Shown here one piece after another: positions 60,133-64,000 of a stretch of 64,000 nt of DNA. Under the pieces are notes generated by a model. The model saw only the letters and a list, made by a program, of their open reading frames with translations, searched no databases and was not told where the DNA came from. Both the position numbers and the translations under genes were made by a program. This DNA is from Paenibacillus artemisiicola (GTDB lineage: Bacteria > Bacillota > Bacilli > Paenibacillales > Paenibacillaceae). How positions within the stretch are numbered: the first letter of the stretch is position 1; the number at the start of each line of letters is the position of its first letter. The DNA is taken from assembly GCF_017652985.1 (NCBI RefSeq), contig NZ_JAGGDJ010000006.1:62001-126000 (forward strand), given 5' to 3'.

Positions 60133-60333
60133 GTGACGCTGGTGGATGTCAGCCAAATTTCGGCCGCCTTGTTCATTACGGGCGCGATCTTCATCTTGTT
60201 GTTTTTCGGCCTGCTCAGCCTCGGGGTATTGAAAATGTTTCAGCTCAAATACCGGCAGGGCTGGTTCAGCTTCATCGGCGCGGTCGTCAGCGGCGCCGCG
60301 TTCGGAATCATATTGAATACGTGGTTCGTCTGA
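60133..60333 (+). CDS. Small membrane protein, unknown
   Basis: From the GTG at 60133 (AGGGAG eight nt upstream) the product is 66 aa with two hydrophobic helices: SAALFITGAIFILLFFGLLSLG and GWFSFIGAVVSGAAFGIIL. The linker MFQLKYRQ is basic, so the loop is likely cytoplasmic. A TATAAT lies at 60093-60098 and a terminator after the gene, so it is monocistronic. I do not recognise the family. Confidence 0.65.
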   Translation: MTLVDVSQISAALFITGAIFILLFFGLLSLGVLKMFQLKYRQGWFSFIGAVVSGAAFGIILNTWFV

Positions 60334-60367
60334 GGCGCTGTACGCGCCGTTCGAGCGAACGCGGAAG

Positions 60368-60409
60368 AGCCGTTTTTCGTCCGGGGGCCGGGCGGGAAAC
60401 GGCTTTTTG
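60368..60409 (+). terminator. Intrinsic terminator
   Basis: AGCCGTTTTTCGTCC pairs (with G-U and one bulge) with GGGCGGGAAACGGCT around a GC loop, followed by five T. From here to about 60745 I see no gene. Confidence 0.8.
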
Positions 60410-60748
60410 GCGCGTTTGGATGCAAACGCATGGTGAACATCCGGCTGCGAGGGGAAAAAACGGTATCTGATGCGGTACATGGCCGCAAGCCGGCGGATTA
60501 GGGCATAGCTGCATGGCCGCAGCTAATTTGTTCTCGAAAGTACGCGGCCGCCAGGCGTTCCAGGCCTTAAGAAAGGCAACTCCATACGGCGCTCTCCTCC
60601 CTGGTAGTAAGCGCTTTCTCGGAGCCGCGCACCGGTTCGTCCGCCGCTGTTTTTTCTCCGATCCCGGACGGCCGGATATTCCCGCGGCGGGAAATAAATT
60701 TGTTGTCCCATTCGGGGCGGCGCGTTTAAAAATAGTCAATAATCCAAG

Positions 60749-60777
60749 TTGCCAGAACATAAGATGGAGTATAAGAT
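60749..60777 (+). promoter_or_regulatory. Sigma-A promoter ahead of the 60841 gene
   Basis: TTGCCA (60749-60754), 17 nt, TAAGAT (60772-60777). Transcription from about 60784 rules out a start of translation at the ATG there and favours that at 60841. Confidence 0.6.
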
Positions 60778-60840
60778 AATGATATGAGAGAATATTCAGA
60801 ACATTTCGTCAATGAATCCATACGAGGGGAGGGCTTGCCG

Positions 60841-61437
60841 ATGAACAAGAGCCATGAAGTCGAGTATTGCAACCTGGAGCTGCGCTTCGACCGCCGGCAA
60901 ATCCAAAATCTCATTCGGGATCTGATCCAGGAAGGGTACTCGCTCTATTGGAGCGAAACGGACGTTTATTTTCTCATCTCCGTACGAAGCGGCCGCAAGC
61001 TGGTTAAGCTTCGGTTTCAGCGGATGCGCAACCGTTACAAGATCGTCGGCGATTATTTGATCAGGGACGAGAAGCTCTCGGATTTGCTCGAGAAGCTGAT
61101 CAACGATTCCCGCGGCCACGCGGTGGTCAAACGGTTCAAGGACCGGCAGATCGTCATCGAAAGCATCATGTTCGGCGAAATCATACGACTTGTGGAGGTG
61201 TCCGGCATGGAACATCGGATCATTTATCAGAAGAAACCGTTCGTTACCGTCGAAGAAGTGATTCAGGCGTTTCAGTCGAAGCGTGCGGAAGAACGGGCTT
61301 CCGTACTCCGGTTCGAGCTCGATTACGAATTGTCCGTCCTCCACGAAGCGATTACGGAGGGGCGGGAGACCGATATGGCGCAGTCCAAGGAAAGGCTGCA
61401 ATCCCTGAGAACCGAGATGATACAGCTTGAGCTTTAG
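60841..61437 (+). CDS. Conserved-type protein of unknown function
   Basis: The 198-aa cytoplasmic protein alternates short beta and charged helical segments: EVEYCNLELRFDRRQIQNLI, SLYWSETDVYFLISVRSGRKLV, YKIVGDYLIRDEKLSDLLEKL and a C-terminal coiled coil with a charged end (SKERLQSLRTEMIQLEL). No catalytic motif or membrane span is seen. ATG chosen with GGGGAGGG upstream. It lies alone between terminators, ahead of gnd. Function unknown; I could not match a family. Confidence 0.75.
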   Translation: MNKSHEVEYCNLELRFDRRQIQNLIRDLIQEGYSLYWSETDVYFLISVRSGRKLVKLRFQRMRNRYKIVGDYLIRDEKLSDLLEKLINDSRGHAVVKRFKDRQIVIESIMFGEIIRLVEVSGMEHRIIYQKKPFVTVEEVIQAFQSKRAEERASVLRFELDYELSVLHEAITEGRETDMAQSKERLQSLRTEMIQLEL

Positions 61438-61466
61438 GAAGACCGAACGCGGGCACGCGAAATAGA

Positions 61467-61499
61467 CTCCCGGCCGAACGCGAGCCGGGGGTTTATTTT
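61467..61499 (+). terminator. Intrinsic terminator before gnd
   Basis: CTCCCGGC (61467-61474) pairs with GCCGGGGG (61484-61491), followed by TTTATTTTG. Confidence 0.8.
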
Positions 61500-61554
61500 G
61501 TTTGGGGTTCCCGCTTCCCGGCGTCCGTCAACGGCAAAATGTTGGGCGCCATGG

Positions 61555-61583
61555 TTTTCATTAGCGGCTAAAAAGAGTAAACT
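61555..61583 (+). promoter_or_regulatory. Possible promoter of gnd
   Basis: TTTTCA (61555-61560), 17 nt, TAAACT (61578-61583), about 75 nt before the gnd ribosome site. Confidence 0.4.
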
Positions 61584-61665
61584 AGGAGTATTGTAAGCGT
61601 AGTGGGCCTGGCGGCGCGCCGCGTTGATTTAATCCTATAACAGAGAAAAGGTGTGGAATCGTTCA

Positions 61666-63078
61666 ATGTCGAAACAGCAAATCGGTGTCGTCGGACTTGC
61701 CGTCATGGGCAAGAATCTTGCCCTGAATATCGAGAGCCGGGGCTTCACGGTATCCGTGTTCAACCGCTCCCGCGAGAAGACGGACGACCTCATGAAAGAA
61801 GCGGCAGGCAAAAACCTCGTCGGTACATACACCATCGAAGAATTCGTGCAATCCCTTGAAGTTCCGCGCAAAATCCTGATCATGGTACAGGCCGGCGCCG
61901 GTACGGACGCGACGATCGACGCGCTCGTGCCGCTGCTCGACCAAGGCGACATCATCATCGACGGCGGCAACGCCTATTTCCCGGATACGGTCCGCCGCAA
62001 CAAGGACCTCGAAGCCAAGGGCATCCGCTTCATCGGCACGGGCGTGTCCGGCGGCGAAGAAGGCGCGCTGAAAGGGCCGTCCATCATGCCGGGCGGCCAG
62101 GAATCCGCGTATAAGCTGGTCGAACCGATCCTGACGGCGATCTCCGCGAAGGTAAACGGCGACCCTTGCTGCACGTACATCGGGCCGGACGGCGCCGGTC
62201 ACTACGTCAAGATGGTCCACAACGGCATCGAATACGGCGACATGCAGCTCATCTGCGAGGCGTACGACCTGCTGAACCGCGTGCTCGGACTCGGCACGGA
62301 AGAGCTGCAAGCGATCTTCGCCGAATGGAACAAAGGCGAGCTCGACAGCTACCTGATCGAGATCACGGCGGACATCTTCTCGAAGTACGACCCGGATACG
62401 AACAAGCCGATGGTCGACGTGATCCTGGACTCCGCGGGCCAGAAGGGTACCGGCAAGTGGACAAGCCAAAGCGCGCTCGACCTCGGCGTGCCGCTGTCCA
62501 TCATCACGGAGTCCGTTTTCTCTCGCTTCTTATCCGCCCGCAAGGAAGAGCGCGTCGCGGCGAGCAAGCTGCTGAAGGGACCGCAGGCGGCGCCGTTCCA
62601 GGGCGACAAGAACGCTTTCGTCGAAGCGGTCCGCAAGGCGCTGTTCGCGAGCAAGATCTGCTCCTACGCGCAAGGCTTCGCCCAAATGCGCGCCGCATCC
62701 GACGAGTACGGCTGGAATCTGCGCTACGGCGATATCGCGATGATTTTCCGCGGCGGCTGCATCATCCGCGCCGGCTTCCTGCAGAATATCAAGGACGCGT
62801 ACGACCGCAACGCGGGCCTCACCAACCTGCTGCTCGACGAGTACTTCAAGGAGATCGTCGAATCGTACCAGGGCGCATGGCGCGAAGTCGTGGCGACGGC
62901 CGTGACGCAGGGCATTCCGGTTCCGGCGTTCGCGAGCGCGCTGGCGTACTACGACAGCTACCGCACGGAGCGTCTGCCGGCCAACCTGCTGCAGGCGCAG
63001 CGCGACTACTTCGGCGCCCACACGTTCAAGCGCGTGGACAAGGAAGGCACGTTCCACTTCAATTGGATTCAATCGTAA
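61666..63078 (+). CDS. gnd: 6-phosphogluconate dehydrogenase, decarboxylating
   Basis: The 470-aa enzyme turns 6-phosphogluconate into ribulose-5-phosphate, CO2 and NADPH. It has [20 protein letters not shown] (GxAxMGxNLA NADP loop), [33 protein letters not shown] and [16 protein letters not shown], with the catalytic Lys in the last. Length equals the normal 470. ATG 61666 is preceded by AAAAGGTGTGG at a rather long 12 nt; the frame could begin at a GTG at 61651. It supplies NADPH and pentose phosphates. It overlaps the convergent 63059 gene by 20 bp. Confidence 0.97.
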   Translation: MSKQQIGVVGLAVMGKNLALNIESRGFTVSVFNRSREKTDDLMKEAAGKNLVGTYTIEEFVQSLEVPRKILIMVQAGAGTDATIDALVPLLDQGDIIIDGGNAYFPDTVRRNKDLEAKGIRFIGTGVSGGEEGALKGPSIMPGGQESAYKLVEPILTAISAKVNGDPCCTYIGPDGAGHYVKMVHNGIEYGDMQLICEAYDLLNRVLGLGTEELQAIFAEWNKGELDSYLIEITADIFSKYDPDTNKPMVDVILDSAGQKGTGKWTSQSALDLGVPLSIITESVFSRFLSARKEERVAASKLLKGPQAAPFQGDKNAFVEAVRKALFASKICSYAQGFAQMRAASDEYGWNLRYGDIAMIFRGGCIIRAGFLQNIKDAYDRNAGLTNLLLDEYFKEIVESYQGAWREVVATAVTQGIPVPAFASALAYYDSYRTERLPANLLQAQRDYFGAHTFKRVDKEGTFHFNWIQS

Positions 63079-63358
63079 GATCCGCGATTAATTCCAGCAG
63101 GCAGCTCCGGAGGCGGTCGGTTTCATGGCCGCATCCGCCGCGCTGCTTGAGCAGCATGAGCGACGCTTCGGCGAAGCTTTGGAATTTCCGCAATAAAAGT
63201 GGCTGAGGAAGACCGACCAAGTCGGGCGCTTCGTCAGCCATTTTCTTTTTGACGAAGGCCAGCGTCCAGACGACGTCTTCGCGAGAAAGCGGGTAATCCG
63301 GGTTATTCAGCCGGCCGACCCTGTACCGGGCGGACAGCGGCTCTGGCAAAGAAGCCAT
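63059..63358 (-). CDS. Small protein of unknown function, convergent with gnd
   Basis: The 99-aa protein (from the ATG at 63358, AAAGGAGTGAATCCC upstream) is mostly helical: [40 protein letters not shown] and [17 protein letters not shown]. It is cytoplasmic with no motif I recognise. A longer start at 63388 is less likely. Its 3' end overlaps gnd by 20 bp on the opposite strand. Confidence 0.7.
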   Translation of the reverse strand: MASLPEPLSARYRVGRLNNPDYPLSREDVVWTLAFVKKKMADEAPDLVGLPQPLLLRKFQSFAEASLMLLKQRGGCGHETDRLRSCLLELIADLTIESN

Positions 63359-63502
63359 GGGATTCACTCCTTTTTCGAATGGTAGCACGTATTAACAACT
63401 CTACGGTAGAAACAAGTTTTTTATACCCGCGCTACTCTAAAAATGCTATAATCATGAAACATGTTTATCGTGTAAATTGACGCGAAGGGAAGGTGTCGGC
63501 CG

Positions 63503-64000
63503 ATGAGCGACGGCAAGCCGCCACGGCACGTGGTACTCGTCGGTTTCATGGGCACGGGCAAGTCGACCGTGAGCCGCCGGCTGGCGGAGCTGCTGGCTTG
63601 CGGGACATGCGACGTCGACGCCGAGATCGTGAAGCGCGAAGGGGAAGAGATTGCGGCGATCTTCGCGGGACGGGGCGAAAGGGAATTCCGCGCCGCGGAG
63701 ACGGAGGCGCTGCGCGCCGTGCTCGGCGCGGAGGACGCGCTCGTCGTCGCGACGGGCGGCGGCGCGGTCCTGTCCCCGATCAACCGCGAGCTGATGTTGC
63801 GGCGCGGGTTCGTCGTGGCGCTGACCGCGGATCCGGAGCAGGTGATCGCGCGCGTCAGCCAGGATCCGGACCGCCCGCTGCTGCAGGGCGACGTCCGCCG
63901 GCGCGTGTACCAGCTGCTCGAGGACCGGAAAGGCGTCTACGATTTCGCCCACCTGACGATCGATACGACGTCGCTCTCCGTGGACGAGGTCGTGGAACGG
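63503..64000 (+). CDS. aroK: Shikimate kinase (3' partial)
   Basis: The frame is open to the last base, giving 166 codons. It carries the P-loop GFMGTGKST near residues 14-22, DVDAEIVKREG, RGEREFRAAE and TGGGAVLSPINRELM with the shikimate-binding Gly run, and DRPLLQG in the lid. This enzyme makes shikimate-3-phosphate for aromatic amino acids. AAGGGAAGGTGTCGGCC precedes the ATG, and an extended -10 (TGC-TATAAT at 63444-63452) lies upstream. The C-terminal end is outside the window. Confidence 0.94.
   Translation, partial: MSDGKPPRHVVLVGFMGTGKSTVSRRLAELLACGTCDVDAEIVKREGEEIAAIFAGRGEREFRAAETEALRAVLGAEDALVVATGGGAVLSPINRELMLRRGFVVALTADPEQVIARVSQDPDRPLLQGDVRRRVYQLLEDRKGVYDFAHLTIDTTSLSVDEVVER

Overview
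The window looks like chromosome of a high-GC, Gram-positive, endospore-forming member of the Paenibacillaceae (Paenibacillus or Cohnella type). This rests on a gerP spore-coat permeability operon, a YjcZ-type sporulation peptide, a threonine T-box leader, a sigma-W-type promoter ahead of pspA, strong Shine-Dalgarno sites throughout, and a lasso-peptide locus of the paeninodin type. The organism call is inference from gene content.

Layout. 1-8.7 kb: 3' part of a PhyH dioxygenase fused to HEAT repeats, ribokinase, tRNA-Pro(CGG), a GNAT acetyltransferase, an envelope-stress operon (pspA, DUF350, DUF4178, DUF4247 lipoprotein), an LplT-like transporter and a hexapeptide acyltransferase. 9.4-10.8 kb: a soluble NarL-type kinase/regulator pair. 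11-28.9 kb: an exopolysaccharide operon. It runs from Wzz and a BY-kinase through a candidate EAR (epsC-type) leader RNA and terminator to galU, a priming sugar transferase, four glycosyltransferases, a polymerase, a flippase, an acyltransferase, a pyruvyltransferase, manC, three tandem 39-bp palindromic repeats, ugd and a secreted glycoside hydrolase. 28.9-40.5 kb: a sulfotransferase fused by an ATGA overlap to a double lasso-peptide cluster. 40.5-45.7 kb: cysC, an AraC regulator, DUF2332, an iron alcohol dehydrogenase and a divergent MarR regulator. 45.8-53.7 kb: glycogen operon glgB-C-D-A plus a GH15 hydrolase. 53.9-64 kb: T-box-thrS, a GyrI-like protein, yjcZ, gerPE-A, an Hsp20-like gene, small unknowns, gnd and the 5' part of a shikimate kinase gene.

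How the parts fit. GalU, Ugd and ManC would supply UDP-Glc, UDP-GlcA and GDP-Man for a Wzx/Wzy-type polymer decorated with acyl and pyruvyl groups. The lasso cluster has two precursors (32097-32225 and 37459-37596, both too short for routine ORF calling), two cyclases and two HprK-like kinases. These share one PqqD-like leader-binding protein, one leader peptidase, one nucleotidyltransferase and one ABC exporter. CysC, encoded just beyond the cluster, makes PAPS, the donor a sulfotransferase needs. The most notable points are this two-peptide, two-kinase, sulfotransferase-linked lasso locus, a threonyl-tRNA synthetase whose editing-site histidines are gone, and the EAR-like leader in the EPS operon.
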